Shown here one piece after another: positions 1 through 12,907 of a DNA stretch of 64,000 bases. A program made the position numbers and the translations under genes. The DNA is taken from contig MCGO01000127.1 of the NCBI GenBank assembly GCA_002104985.1, positions 51,872 through 115,871 on the forward strand. Reading direction: 5' to 3'. The notes below the pieces were generated by a model. The model saw only the letters and a program-made list of their open reading frames with translations, was not told where the DNA came from and searched no databases. Positions within the stretch are counted from its first letter, which is position 1; each line of letters starts with the position of its first letter. Source of the DNA: Rhizoclosmatium globosum. Taxonomy: Eukaryota > Chytridiomycota > Chytridiomycetes > Chytridiales > Chytriomycetaceae.

Positions 1-3000
1 TGTTATGGCTCTAATTTCATACCCAATAGGAACTCTTTAGCAAGGAAAGTGCTCTGCTGTAGTTTAGCTCATTGCATTTCACGTTTGAGTAAGTTAGGAA
101 GACAAACTTGATCCAAGTATTTGACCACTCTTATTAATAAAATGCCAAATGCAGTGAGCCAAACTCAACAGATACTCTAACAAGCACAAATGACTAGGAT
201 TTGGCACAGAAAAGGGGTGTGTTTTTGCTTGGGACAGCCTACACGGTATCTGCTTATTCCGAACCAAGATCTTCTCTCAGGGAAGAGCTCCAGTGTTTAT
301 GGCTCTAATTTATACCCAATAGGAACTCTTTAGCAAGGAAAGTGCTCTGCTGTAGTTTAGCTCATTGCATTTCACGTTTGAGTAAGTTAGGAAGACAAAC
401 TTGATCCAAGTATTTGACCACTCTTATTAATAAAATGCCAAATGCAGTGAGCCAAACTCAACAGATACTCTAACAAGCACAAATGACTAGGATTTGGCAC
501 AGAAAAGGGGTGTGTTTTTGCTTGGGACAGCCTACACGGTATCTGCTTATTCCGAACCAAGATCTTCTCTCAGGGAAGAGCTCCAGTGTTTATGGCTCTA
601 ATTTCATACCCAATAGGAACTCTTTAGCAAGGAAAGTGCTCTGCTGTAGTTTAGCTCATTGCATTTCACGTTTGAGTAAGTTAGGAAGACAAACTTGATC
701 CAAGTATTTGACCACTCTTATTAATAAAATGCCAAATGCAGTGAGCCAAACTCAACAGATACTCTAACAAGCACAAATGACTAGGATTTGGCACAGAAAA
801 GGGGTGTGTTTTTGCTTGGGACAGCCTACACGGTATCTGCTTTTCCGAACCAAGATCTTCTCTCAGGGAAGAGCTCCAGTGTTTATGGCTCTAATTTCAT
901 ACCCAATAGGAACTCTTTAGCAAGGAAAGTGCTCTGCTGTAGTTTAGCTCATTGCATTTCACGTTTGAGTAAGTTAGGAAGACAAACTTGATCCAAGTAT
1001 TTGACCACTCTTATTAATAAAATGCCAAATGCAGTGAGCCAAACTCAACAGATACTCTAACAAGCACAAATGACTAGGATTTGGCACAGAAAAGGGGTGT
1101 GTTTTTGCTTGGGACAGCCTACACGGTATCTGCTTATTCCGAACCAAGATCTTCTCTCAGGGAAGAGCTCCAGTGTTTATGGCTCTAATTTCATACCCAA
1201 TAGGAACTCTTTAGCAAGGAAAGTGCTCTGCTGTAGTTTAGCTCATTGCATTTCACGTTTGAGTAAGTTAGGAAGACAAACTTGATCCAAGTATTTGACC
1301 ACTCTTATTAATAAAATGCCAAATGCAGTGAGCCAAACTCAACAGATACTCTAACAAGCACAAATGACTAGGATTTGGCACAGAAAAGGGGTGTGTTTTT
1401 GCTTGGGACAGCCTACACGGTATCTGCTTTTCCGAACCAAGATCTTCTCTCAGGGAAGAGCTCCAGTGTTTATGGCTCTAATTTATACCCAATAGGAACT
1501 CTTTAGCAAGGAAAGTGCTCTGCTGTAGTTTAGCTCATTGCATTTCACGTTTGAGTAAGTTAGGAAGACAAACTTGATCCAAGTATTTGACCACTCTTAT
1601 TAATAAAATGCCAAATGCAGTGAGCCAAACTCAACAGATACTCTAACAAGCACAAATGACTAGGATTTGGCACAGAAAAGGGGTGTGTTTTTGCTTGGGA
1701 CAGCCTACACGGTATCTGCTTGTTCCGAACCAAGATCTTCTCTCAGGGAAGAGCTCCAGTGTTTATGGCTCTAATTTATACCCAATAGGAACTCTTTAGC
1801 AAGGAAAGTGCTCTGCTGTAGTTTAGCTCATTGCATTTCACGTTTGAGTAAGTTAGGAAGACAAACTTGATCCAAGTATTTGACCACTCTTATTAATAAA
1901 ATGCCAAATGCAGTGAGCCAAACTCAACAGATACTCTAACAAGCACAAATGACTAGGATTTGGCACAGAAAAGGGGTGTGTTTTTGCTTGGGACAGCCTA
2001 CACGGTATCTGCTTATTCCGAACCAAGATCTTCTCTCAGGGAAGAGCTCCAGTGTTTATGGCTCTAATTTCATACCCAATAGGAACTCTTTAGCAAGGAA
2101 AGTGCTCTGCTGTAGTTTAGCTCATTGCATTTCACGTTTGAGTAAGTTAGGAAGACAAACTTGATCCAAGTATTTGACCACTCTTATTAATAAAATGCCA
2201 AATGCAGTGAGCCAAACTCAACAGATACTCTAACAAGCACAAATGACTAGGATTTGGCACAGAAAAGGGGTGTGTTTTTGCTTGGGACAGCCTACACGGT
2301 ATCTGCTTATTCCGAACCAAGATCTTCTCTCAGGGAAGAGCTCCAGTGTTTATGGCTCTAATTTCATACCCAATAGGAACTCTTTAGCAAGGAAAGTGCT
2401 CTGCTGTAGTTTAGCTCATTGCATTTCACGTTTGAGTAAGTTAGGAAGACAAACTTGATCCAAGTATTTGACCACTCTTATTAATAAAATGCCAAATGCA
2501 GTGAGCCAAACTCAACAGATACTCTAACAAGCACAAATGACTAGGATTTGGCACAGAAAAGGGGTGTGTTTTTGCTTGGGACAGCCTACACGGTATCTGC
2601 TTATTCCGAACCAAGATCTTCTCTCAGGGAAGAGCTCCAGTGTTTATGGCTCTAATTTCATACCCAATAGGAACTCTTTAGCAAGGAAAGTGCTCTGCTG
2701 TAGTTTAGCTCATTGCATTTCACGTTTGAGTAAGTTAGGAAGACAAACTTGATCCAAGTATTTGACCACTCTTATTAATAAAATGCCAAATGCAGTGAGC
2801 CAAACTCAACAGATACTCTAACAAGCACAAATGACTAGGATTTGGCACAGAAAAGGGGTGTGTTTTTGCTTGGGACAGCCTACACGGTATCTGCTTATTC
2901 CGAACCAAGATCTTCTCTCAGGGAAGAGCTCCAGTGTTTATGGCTCTAATTTCATACCCAATAGGAACTCTTTAGCAAGGAAAGTGCTCTGCTGTAGTTT

Positions 3001-3417
3001 AGCTCATTGCATTTCACGTTTGAGTAAGTTAGGAAGACAAACTTGATCCAAGTATTTGACCACTCTTATTAATAAAATGCCAAATGCAGTGAGCCAAACT
3101 CAACAGATACTCTAACAAGCACAAATGACTAGGATTTGGCACAGAAAAGGGGTGTGTTTTTGCTTGGGACAGCCTACCGGTATCTGCTTATTCCGAACCA
3201 AGATCTTCTCTCAGGGAAGAGCTCCAGTGTTTATGGCTCTAATTTCATACCCAATAGGAACTCTTTAGCAAGGAAAGTGCTCTGCTGTAGTTTAGCTCAT
3301 TGCATTTCACGTTTGAGTAAGTTAGGAAGACAAACTTGATCCAAGTATTTGACCACTCTTATTAATAAAATGCCAAATGCAGTGAGCCAAACTCAACAGA
3401 TACTCTAACAAGCACAA

Positions 3418-5193
3418 ATGACTAGGATTTGGCACAGAAAAGGGGTGTGTTTTTGCTTGGGACAGCCTACACGGTATCTGCTTATTCCGAACCAAGATCT
3501 TCTCTCAGGGAAGAGCTCCAGTGTTCATGGCTCTAATTTCATACCCAATAGGAACTCTTTAGCAAGGAAAGTGCTCTGCTGTAGTTTAGCTCATTGCATT
3601 TCACGTTTGAGTAAGTTAGGAAGACAAACTTGATCCAAGTATTTGACCACTCTTATTAATAAAATGCCAAATGCAGTGAGCCAAACTCAACAGATACTCT
3701 AACAAGCACAAATGACTAGGATTTGGCACAGAAAAGGGGTGTGTTTTTGCTTGGGACAGCCTACACGGTATCTGCTTGTTCCGAACCAAGATCTTCTCTC
3801 AGGGAAGAGCTCCAGTGTTTATGGCTCTAATTTCATACCCAATAGGAACTCTTTAGCAAGGAAAGTGCTCTGCTGTAGTTTAGCTCATTGCATTTCACGT
3901 TTGAGTAAGTTAGGAAGACAAACTTGATCCAAGTATTTGACCACTCTTATTAATAAAATGCCAAATGCAGTGAGCCAAACTCAACAGATACTCTAACAAG
4001 CACAAATGACTAGGATTTGGCACAGAAAAGGGGTGTGTTTTTGCTTGGGACAGCCTACACGGTATCTGCTTATTCCGAACCAAGATCTTCTCTCAGGGAA
4101 GAGCTCCAGTGTTTATGGCTCTAATTTCATACCCAATAGGAACTCTTTAGCAAGGAAAGTGCTCTGCTGTAGTTTAGCTCATTGCATTTCACGTTTGAGT
4201 AAGTTAGGAAGACAAACTTGATCCAAGTATTTGACCACTCTTATTAATAAAATGCCAAATGCAGTGAGCCAAACTCAACAGATACTCTAACAAGCACAAA
4301 TGACTAGGATTTGGCACAGAAAAGGGGTGTGTTTTTGCTTGGGACAGCCTACACGGTATCTGCTTATTCCGAACCAAGATCTTCTCTCAGGGAAGAGCTC
4401 CAGTGTTCATGGCTCTAATTTCATACCCAATAGGAACTCTTTAGCAAGGAAAGTGCTCTGCTGTAGTTTAGCTCATTGCATTTCACGTTTGAGTAAGTTA
4501 GGAAGACAAACTTGATCCAAGTATTTGACCACTCTTATTAATAAAATGCCAAATGCAGTGAGCCAAACTCAACAGATACTCTAACAAGCACAAATGACTA
4601 GGATTTGGCACAGAAAAGGGGTGTGTTTTTGCTTGGGACAGCCTACACGGTATCTGCTTGTTCCGAACCAAGATCTTCTCTCAGGGAAGAGCTCCAGTGT
4701 TTATGGCTCTAATTTCATACCCAATAGGAACTCTTTAGCAAGGAAAGTGCTCTGCTGTAGTTTAGCTCATTGCATTTCACGTTTGAGTAAGTTAGGAAGA
4801 CAAACTTGATCCAAGTATTTGACCACTCTTATTAATAAAATGCCAAATGCAGTGAGCCAAACTCAACAGATACTCTAACAAGCACAAATGACTAGGATTT
4901 GGCACAGAAAAGGGGTGTGTTTTTGCTTGGGACAGCCTACACGGTATCTGCTTATTCCGAACCAAGATCTTCTCTCAGGGAAGAGCTCCAGTGTTTATGG
5001 CTCTAATTTCATACCCAATAGGAACTCTTTAGCAAGGAAAGTGCCTCTGCCTGTAGTTTTAAGGCCTCAATTGCAATTTCCAACGGTTTTGAGTAAGTTA
5101 GGAAGACAAACTTGATCCAAGTATTTGACCACTCTTATTAATAAAATGCCAAATGCAGTGAGCCAAACTCAACAGATACTCTAACAAGCACAA
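3418..5193. repeat. 3-unit higher-order repeat inside the satellite
   Basis: Variant units recur in order with an offset of about 882 bp: units starting 3418 (TTCATGG variant), 3712 (TTGTTCC) and 4006 (standard) are matched by 4300 (TTCATGG), 4594 (TTGTTCC) and 4888 (standard). This suggests that a three-unit block was duplicated by unequal exchange. The last unit is disturbed by the odd block at about 5043-5095. Confidence 0.6.
5043..5095. other. Base-doubled segment in one satellite copy
   Basis: Where other units read GTGCTCTGCTGTAG and onward, this copy reads GTGCCTCTGCCTGTAG followed by runs in which many bases appear twice (TTTT, AAGG, CC, AATT, AACGG). It is 12 nt longer than its neighbours, and the surplus is spread as single extra bases. 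The pattern looks like uncorrected insertion error rather than mutation. A second small cluster of changes lies at about 5313-5332 in the next unit. Confidence 0.7.
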
Positions 5194-8100
5194 ATGACTA
5201 GGATTTGGCACAGAAAAGGGGTGTGTTTTTGCTTGGGACAGCCTACACGGTATCTGCTTGTTCCGAACCAAGATCTTCTCTCAGGGAAGAGCTCCAGTGT
5301 TTATGGCTCTAATTTGATACCAAATAGGATCTCTTTAGCAAGGAAAGTGCTCTGCTGTAGTTTAGCTCATTGCATTTCACGTTTGAGTAAGTTAGGAAGA
5401 CAAACTTGATCCAAGTATTTGACCACTCTTATTAATAAAATGCCAAATGCAGTGAGCCAAACTCAACAGATACTCTAACAAGCACAAATGACTAGGATTT
5501 GGCACAGAAAAGGGGTGTGTTTTTGCTTGGGACAGCCTACACGGTATCTGCTTATTCCGAACCAAGATCTTCTCTCAGGGAAGAGCTCCAGTGTTATGGC
5601 TCTAATTTCATACCCAATAGGAACTCTTTAGCAAGGAAAGTGCTCTGCTGTAGTTTAGCTCATTGCATTTCACGTTTGAGTAAGTTAGGAAGACAAACTT
5701 GATCCAAGTATTTGACCACTCTTATTAATAAAATGCCAAATGCAGTGAGCCAAACTCAACAGATACTCTAACAAGCACAAATGACTAGGATTTGGCACAG
5801 AAAAGGGGTGTGTTTTTGCTTGGGACAGCCTACACGGTATCTGCTTATTCCGAACCAAGATCTTCTCTCAGGGAAGAGCTCCAGTGTTTATGGCTCTAAT
5901 TTCATACCCAATAGGAACTCTTTAGCAAGGAAAGTGCTCTGCTGTAGTTTAGCTCATTGCATTTCACGTTTGAGTAAGTTAGGAAGACAAACTTGATCCA
6001 AGTATTTGACCACTCTTATTAATAAAATGCCAAATGCAGTGAGCCAAACTCAACAGATACTCTAACAAGCACAAATGACTAGGATTTGGCACAGAAAAGG
6101 GGTGTGTTTTTGCTTGGGACAGCCTACCCGGTATCTGCTTGTTCCGAACCAAGATCTTCTCTCAGGGAAGAGCTCCAGTGTTTATGGCTCTAATTTCATA
6201 CCCAATAGGAACTCTTTAGCAAGGAAAGTGCTCTGCTGTAGTTTAGCTCATTGCATTTCACGTTTGAGTAAGTTAGGAAGACAAACTTGATCCAAGTATT
6301 TGACCACTCTTATTAATAAAATGCCAAATGCAGTGAGCCAAACTCAACAGATACTCTAACAAGCACAAATGACTAGGATTTGGCACAGAAAAGGGGTGTG
6401 TTTTTGCTTGGGACAGCCTACACGGTATCTGCTTATTCCGAACCAAGATCTTCTCTCAGGGAAGAGCTCCAGTGTTCATGGCTCTAATTTCATACCCAAT
6501 AGGAACTCTTTAGCAAGGAAAGTGCTCTGCTGTAGTTTAGCTCATTGCATTTCACGTTTGAGTAAGTTAGGAAGACAAACTTGATCCAAGTATTTGACCA
6601 CTCTTATTAATAAAATGCCAAATGCAGTGAGCCAAACTCAACAGATACTCTAACAAGCACAAATGACTAGGATTTGGCACAGAAAAGGGGTGTGTTTTTG
6701 CTTGGGACAGCCTACACGGTATCTGCTTATTCCGAACCAAGATCTTCTCTCAGGGAAGAGCTCCAGTGTTCATGGCTCTAATTTCATACCCAATAGGAAC
6801 TCTTTAGCAAGGAAAGTGCTCTGCTGTAGTTTAGCTCATTGCATTTCACGTTTGAGTAAGTTAGGAAGACAAACTTGATCCAAGTATTTGACCACTCTTA
6901 TTAATAAAATGCCAAATGCAGTGAGCCAAACTCAACAGATACTCTAACAAGCACAAATGACTAGGATTTGGCACAGAAAAGGGGGTGTTTTTGCTTGGGA
7001 CAGCCTACCCGGTATCTGCTTGTTCCGAACCAAGATCTTCTCTCAGGGAAGAGCTCCAGTGTTTATGGCTCTAATTTCATACCCAATAGGAACTCTTTAG
7101 CAAGGAAAGTGCTCTGCTGTAGTTTAGCTCATTGCATTTCACGTTTGAGTAAGTTAGGAAGACAAACTTGATCCAAGTATTTGACCACTCTTATTAATAA
7201 AATGCCAAATGCAGTGAGCCAAACTCAACAGATACTCTAACAAGCACAAATGACTAGGATTTGGCACAGAAAAGGGGTGTGTTTTTGCTTGGGACAGCCT
7301 ACACGGTATCTGCTTGTTCCGAACCAAGATCTTCTCTCAGGGAAGAGCTCCAGTGTTTATGGCTCTATTTCATACCCAATAGGAACTCTTTAGCAAGGAA
7401 AGTGCTCTGCTGTAGTTTAGCTCATTGCATTTCACGTTTGAGTAAGTTAGGAAGACAAACTTGATCCAAGTATTTGACCACTCTTATTAATAAAATGCCA
7501 AATGCAGTGAGCCAAACTCAACAGATACTCTAACAAGCACAAATGACTAGGATTTGGCACAGAAAAGGGGTGTGTTTTTGCTTGGGACAGCCTACACGGT
7601 ATCTGCTTGTTCCGAACCAAGATCTTCTCTCAGGGAAGAGCTCCAGTGTTTATGGCTCTAATTTCATACCCAATAGGAACTCTTTAGCAAGGAAAGTGTC
7701 TGCTGTAGTTTAGCTCATTGCATTTCACGTTTGAGTAAGTTAGGAAGACAAACTTGATCCAAGTATTTGACCACTCTTATTAATAAAATGCCAAATGCAG
7801 TGAGCCAAACTCAACAGATACTCTAACAAGCACAAATGACTAGGATTTGGCACAGAAAAGGGGTGTGTTTTTGCTTGGGACAGCCTACCCGGTATCTGCT
7901 TGTTCCGAACCAAGATCTTCTCTCAGGGAAGAGCTCCAGTGTTTATGGCTCTAATTTCATACCCAATAGGAACTCTTTAGCAAGGAAAGTGCTCTGCTGT
8001 AGTTTAGCTCATTGCATTTCACGTTTGAGTAAGTTAGGAAGACAAACTTGATCCAAGTATTTGACCACTCTTATTAATAAAATGCCAAATGCAGTGAGCC

Positions 8101-8421
8101 AAACTCAACAGATACTCTAACAAGCACAAATGACTAGGATTTGGCACAGAAAAGGGGTGTGTTTTTGCTTGGGACAGCCTACAGGTATCTGCTTGTTCCG
8201 AACCAAGATCTTCTCTCAGGGAAGAGCTCCAGTGTTTATGGCTCTATTTAATACCCAATAGGAACTCTTTAGCAAGGAAAGTGCTCTGCTGTAGTTTAGC
8301 TCATTGCATTTCACGTTTGAGTAAGTTAGGAAGACAAACTTGATCCAAGTATTTGACCACTCTTATTAATAAAATGCCAAATGCAGTGAGCCAAACTCAA
8401 CAGATACTCTAACAAGCACAA

Positions 8422-10771
8422 ATGACTAGGATTTGGCACAGAAAAGGGGTGTGTTTTTGCTTGGGACAGCCTACACGGTATCTGCTTGTTCCGAACCAAG
8501 ATCTTCTCTCAGGGAAGAGCTCCAGTGTTTATGGCTCTAATTTCATACCCAATAGGAACTCTTTAGCAAGGAAAGTGTCTGCTATAGTTTAGCTCATTGC
8601 ATTTCACGTTTGAGTAAGTTAGGAAGACAAACTTGATCCAAGTATTTGACCACTCTTATTAATAAAATGCCAAATGCAGTGAGCCAAACTCAACAGATAC
8701 TCTAACAAGCACAAATGACTAGGATTTGGCACAGAAAATGGGTGTGTTTTTGCTTGGGACAGCCTACACGGTATCTGCTTATTCCGAACCAAGATCTTCT
8801 CTCAGGGAAGAGCTCCAGTGTTCATGGCTCTAATTTCATACCCAATAGGAACTCTTTAGCAAGGAAAGTGCTCTGCTGTAGTTTAGCTCATTGCATTTCA
8901 CGTTTGAGTAAGTTAGGAAGACAAACTTGATCCAAGTATTTGACCACTCTTATTAATAAAATGCCAAATGCAGTGAGCCAAACTCAACAGATACTCTAAC
9001 AAGCACAAATGACTAGGATTTGGCACAGAAAAGGGGTGTGTTTTTGCTTGGGACAGCCTACCCGGTATCTGCTTGTTCCGAACCAAGATCTTCTCTCAGG
9101 GAAGAGCTCCAGTGTTTATGGCTCTAATTTCATACCCAATAGGAACTCTTTAGCAAGGAAAGTGCTCTGCTGTAGTTTAGCTCATTGCATTTCACGTTTG
9201 AGTAAGTTAGGAAGACAAACTTGATCCAAGTATTTGACCACTCTTATTAATAAAATGCCAAATGCAGTGAGCCAAACTCAACAGATACTCTAACAAGCAC
9301 AAATGACTAGGATTTGGCACAGAAAAGGGGTGTGTTTTTGCTTGGGACAGCCTACCCGGTATCTGCTTGTTCCGAACCAAGATCTTCTCTCAGGGAAGAG
9401 CTCCAGTGTTTATGGCTCTAATTTCATACCCAATAGGAACTCTTTAGCAAGGAAAGTGCTCTGCTGTAGTTTAGCTCATTGCATTTCACGTTTGAGTAAG
9501 TTAGGAAGACAAACTTGATCCAAGTATTTGACCACTCTTATTAATAAAATGCCAAATGCAGTGAGCCAAACTCAACAGATACTCTAACAAGCACAAATGA
9601 CTAGGATTTGGCACAGAAAAGGGGTGTGTTTTTGCTTGGGACAGCCTACACGGTATCTGCTTGTTCCGAACCAAGATCTTCTCTCAGGGAAGAGCTCCAG
9701 TGTTTATGGCTCTAATTTCATACCCAATAGGAACTCTTTAGCAAGGAAAGTGTCTGCTATAGTTTAGCTCATTGCATTTCACGTTTGAGTAAGTTAGGAA
9801 GACAAACTTGATCCAAGTATTTGACCACTCTTATTAATAAAATGCCAAATGCAGTGAGCCAAACTCAACAGATACTCTAACAAGCACAAATGACTAGGAT
9901 TTGGCACAGAAAATGGGTGTGTTTTTGCTTGGGACAGCCTACACGGTATCTGCTTATTCCGAACCAAGATCTTCTCTCAGGGAAGAGCTCCAGTGTTCAT
10001 GGCTCTAATTTCATACCCAATAGGAACTCTTTAGCAAGGAAAGTGCTCTGCTGTAGTTTAGCTCATTGCATTTCACGTTTGAGTAAGTTAGGAAGACAAA
10101 CTTGATCCAAGTATTTGACCACTCTTATTAATAAAATGCCAAATGCAGTGAGCCAAACTCAACAGATACTCTAACAAGCACAAATGACTAGGATTTGGCA
10201 CAGAAAAGGGGTGTGTTTTTGCTTGGGACAGCCTACCCGGTATCTGCTTGTTCCGAACCAAGATCTTCTCTCAGGGAAGAGCTCCAGTGTTTATGGCTCT
10301 AATTTCATACCCAATAGGAACTCTTTAGCAAGGAAAGTGCTCTGCTGTAGTTTAGCTCATTGCATTTCACGTTTGAGTAAGTTAGGAAGACAAACTTGAT
10401 CCAAGTATTTGACCACTCTTATTAATAAAATGCCAAATGCAGTGAGCCAAACTCAACAGATACTCTAACAAGCACAAATGACTAGGATTTGGCACAGAAA
10501 AGGGGTGTGTTTTTGCTTGGGACAGCCTACCCGGTATCTGCTTGTTCCGAACCAAGATCTTCTCTCAGGGAAGAGCTCCAGTGTTTATGGCTCTAATTTC
10601 ATACCCAATAGGAACTCTTTAGCAAGGAAAGTGCTCTGCTGTAGTTTAGCTCATTGCATTTCACGTTTGAGTAAGTTAGGAAGACAAACTTGATCCAAGT
10701 ATTTGACCACTCTTATTAATAAAATGCCAAATGCAGTGAGCCAAACTCAACAGATACTCTAACAAGCACAA
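8422..10771. repeat. 4-unit higher-order repeat inside the satellite
   Basis: A four-unit block of about 1175 bp occurs twice. Units at 8422 and 9597 share the deletion-plus-change form GTGTCTGCTATAG. Units at 8715 and 9890 share AAAATGGGTG and TTCATGG. Units 9009/10184 and 9303/10478 share ACCCGG with TTGTTCC. The shared private variants in the same order show a recent block duplication within the array. Confidence 0.7.
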
Positions 10772-11899
10772 ATGACTAGGATTTGGCACAGAAAAGGGGT
10801 GTGTTTTTGCTTGGGACAGCCTACACGGTATCTGCTTGTTCCGAACCAAGATCTTCTCTCAGGGAAGAGCTCCAGTGTTTATGGCTCTATATTAATACCC
10901 AATAGGAACTCTTTAGCAAGGAAAGTGCTCTGCTGTAGTTTAGCTCATTGCATTTCACGTTTGAGTAAGTTAGGAAGACAAACTTGATCCAAGTATTTGA
11001 CCACTCTTATTAATAAAATGCCAAATGCAGTGAGCCAAACTCAACAGATACTCTAACAAGCACAAATGATTAGGATTTGGCACAGAAAAGGGGTGTGTTT
11101 TTGCTTGGGACAGCCTACACGGTATCTGCTTGTTCCGAACCAAGATCTTCTCTCAGGGAAGAGCTCCAGTGTTTATGGCTCTAATTTCATACCCAATAGG
11201 AACTCTTTAGCAAGGAAAGTGCTCTGCTGTAGTTTAGCTCATTGCATTTCACGTTTGAGTAAGTTAGGAAGACAAACTTGATCCAAGTATTTGACCACTC
11301 TTATTAATAAAATGCCAAATGCAGTGAGCCAAACTCAACAGATACTCTAACAAGCACAAATGACTAGGATTTGGCACAGAAAAGGGCTGTGTTTTTGCAC
11401 GTTGGATCCCCAACTACAAAAAACGTACCCGTGAAGGACATGTCTTCAAAATTTTCTTGACAGTCACTTTTCCCTTCTCCCAAAGATCTTTGATGAACAA
11501 TGTCATGGTCATTCGAGTCCGAAGCTTGACGTGTTGACGTTACAGCCGGAAGGAAGAATTTTTGTTGATGACGTTGTGTCGGTTTATTATCTTTCAATAT
11601 ATGCTGTGCTCGGGTCATTACAGAAATTGTAAATAAAGTAGAGATTGGACATGTGGTACAAACAGGTGCACACATTAGATCAGGTGAGAGAAAGGAGAAT
11701 GGTAATTGGATGAGTAATCGGGCATTACGTCAACATGACGTCAGGAAACCACGTCATCTTGCGGTAACCACGTCTTTTGCTGACTCCAATTGGTGCTAGC
11801 CAAGCACAAAGTACTTGGCTATCGCTTCTTTCACCTCTGCAGGAGTAAGGCCAAAGTGCTCCTTATTTGAAGGCATTAGAAAAACGTACAGAACTAGCG

Positions 11900-12449
11900 T
11901 CATAAAAAAATTACTGAAACTTTGTGTGTACCATCCTTATTCAGTTTGGCTTGTGTGTTGCCGTCTCCAAAGATTACCTTTCTGACATCAGCCTCCATTG
12001 TAGTCACAACAGATGAATGATAATTTTGCATATGTGCTTTCATGTTGGTCAAAGATCCTTGGCTGTCTATCTTCTGGGCCCACATGCAAGGAACATTGGT
12101 ATACTTAGAGTGGTAAACAAGGCAGATATTGTACCGGAATCCACCCTGTAAAGAACAGAAGCATTTATGCCTGATTTGAATTTGCTTGAAATACTTGTCA
12201 ACCCAAAGACAACTGGATCCCTCTTTGGTGGGTTGGATTTCCTTGAAATTACTTGATGTGACTCGATAGTCCACTTTCTCTGTCCGCTTGTTCATGTGCG
12301 GCAACTGGATATGTGAGGTGTCTCTTTGACCCTTGAACTAGAAGTTGAGGCAGCAGTAGACAGTGTTGTTGGACCCCCAGTAGTTCTGTTGCGCTTTGAT
12401 TGTGTTTCAAGGACAGACTGACCTCTTCTTCATCGTCAAAGTCAGACAT
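11900..12449 (-). pseudogene. Possible transposase relic with a BED-like zinc finger
   Basis: Two overlapping open frames on the minus strand (12449 to 12249 and about 12304 to 11900) read as broken parts of one protein. The first starts MSDFDDEEE. The second carries a Cys-containing stretch followed by SLTNMKAHMQNYH, whose His-x4-His ending and preceding hydrophobics recall the BED finger of hAT transposases. Only part of the expected Cys-x2-Cys pair is present. No transposase catalytic region, terminal inverted repeat or target duplication was found. The place, just beyond the satellite edge in gene-poor sequence, fits a decayed element. A real small gene with an intron cannot be excluded. 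Confidence 0.3.
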
Positions 12450-12907
12450 AGCAAGGTGATGATAAAAAATTGAAAAAAGAGACGGCTATATTGGACGTCA
12501 TTTCCTCCAAAACATGAGCTACCCAACCCCAAACCCCCAGCCAAACCCCCCCAGGTCACCCACCAGGTTCACCCAAAAACCAAACCTGGCTATGTCACGT
12601 GACCAGGTCCGGATATCAGGTATAAAATTTGCATCCCTATTGGCCACATAACATTGTCTAGCCATTGGTGCGCCTATATCTTAATGCAAGCAATACCTGC
12701 TACCACCTGTAAGAGTCTTGTTTTGTCCGAACATTGAGCACAACAAATTGGTCAACATTCAAGAGGGTTATAAGGTTTCTGTCTTTGCTTTGTTTATTGT
12801 ACAATTAAAACAATGGGACAACTCGAATAAGCAGCCAAAGTCTATGTGGGAGGAGGAGGACTCGTGCTTGTTTGGGAGGGGTGCCAAATAGAATCTTCCT
12901 TCGAAAA
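12450..12907. other. Intergenic, no gene seen
   Basis: No frame worth calling. It includes a C-rich stretch near 12530-12560 and the perfect palindrome GTCACGTGAC near 12595, an E-box-like CACGTG core. It may hold the promoter of the gene that starts at 12908. Confidence 0.4.

Larger units (their letters stand above)
1..11398. repeat. ~294-bp tandem satellite array, about 39 copies
   Basis: Head-to-tail copies of one unit fill the left sixth of the window. The landmark ATGACTAGGATTTGG recurs at 190, 483, 777, 1070, 1364, 1656, 1949 and so on to 11360, with steps of 292-294 bp and a single step of 306 bp at 4888-5194. The array is open at the left edge and stops abruptly at about 11398, inside a unit. 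Copies are nearly identical; they differ by a few point changes (for example TTATTCC/TTGTTCC, TTTATGG/TTCATGG, ACACGG/ACCCGG) and by 1-2 bp deletions. Each unit holds an AATAAA and, in many copies, a 71-codon open frame. That frame is broken by indels in many copies and varies without sparing codons, so I do not call it a gene. No tRNA, 5S or snRNA signature was recognised. A centromeric, subtelomeric or heterochromatic satellite is plausible; the location is unknown. Confidence 0.97.

Noticed and set aside
483..11281. Repeated 67-75-codon open frames in the satellite as a tandem gene family
   Set aside because: Many copies are broken by 1-2 bp indels, changes do not avoid codons, and the frame simply follows the DNA repeat. 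No signal peptide or domain is evident.
1..11398. Spliced-leader, snRNA or 5S RNA gene array
   Set aside because: GTAAGT and a T5 run exist in each unit but are about 130 nt apart and not in an SL RNA layout. No U1, U2, U5, U6 or 5S core sequence was found.
1..11398. CRISPR array
   Set aside because: Units are contiguous and fully homologous with no variable spacers; the genome is eukaryotic.
11364..11675. 103-codon minus-strand frame at the satellite edge
   Set aside because: It overlaps the last partial satellite unit, has no recognisable domain and starts in border sequence. Likely chance.
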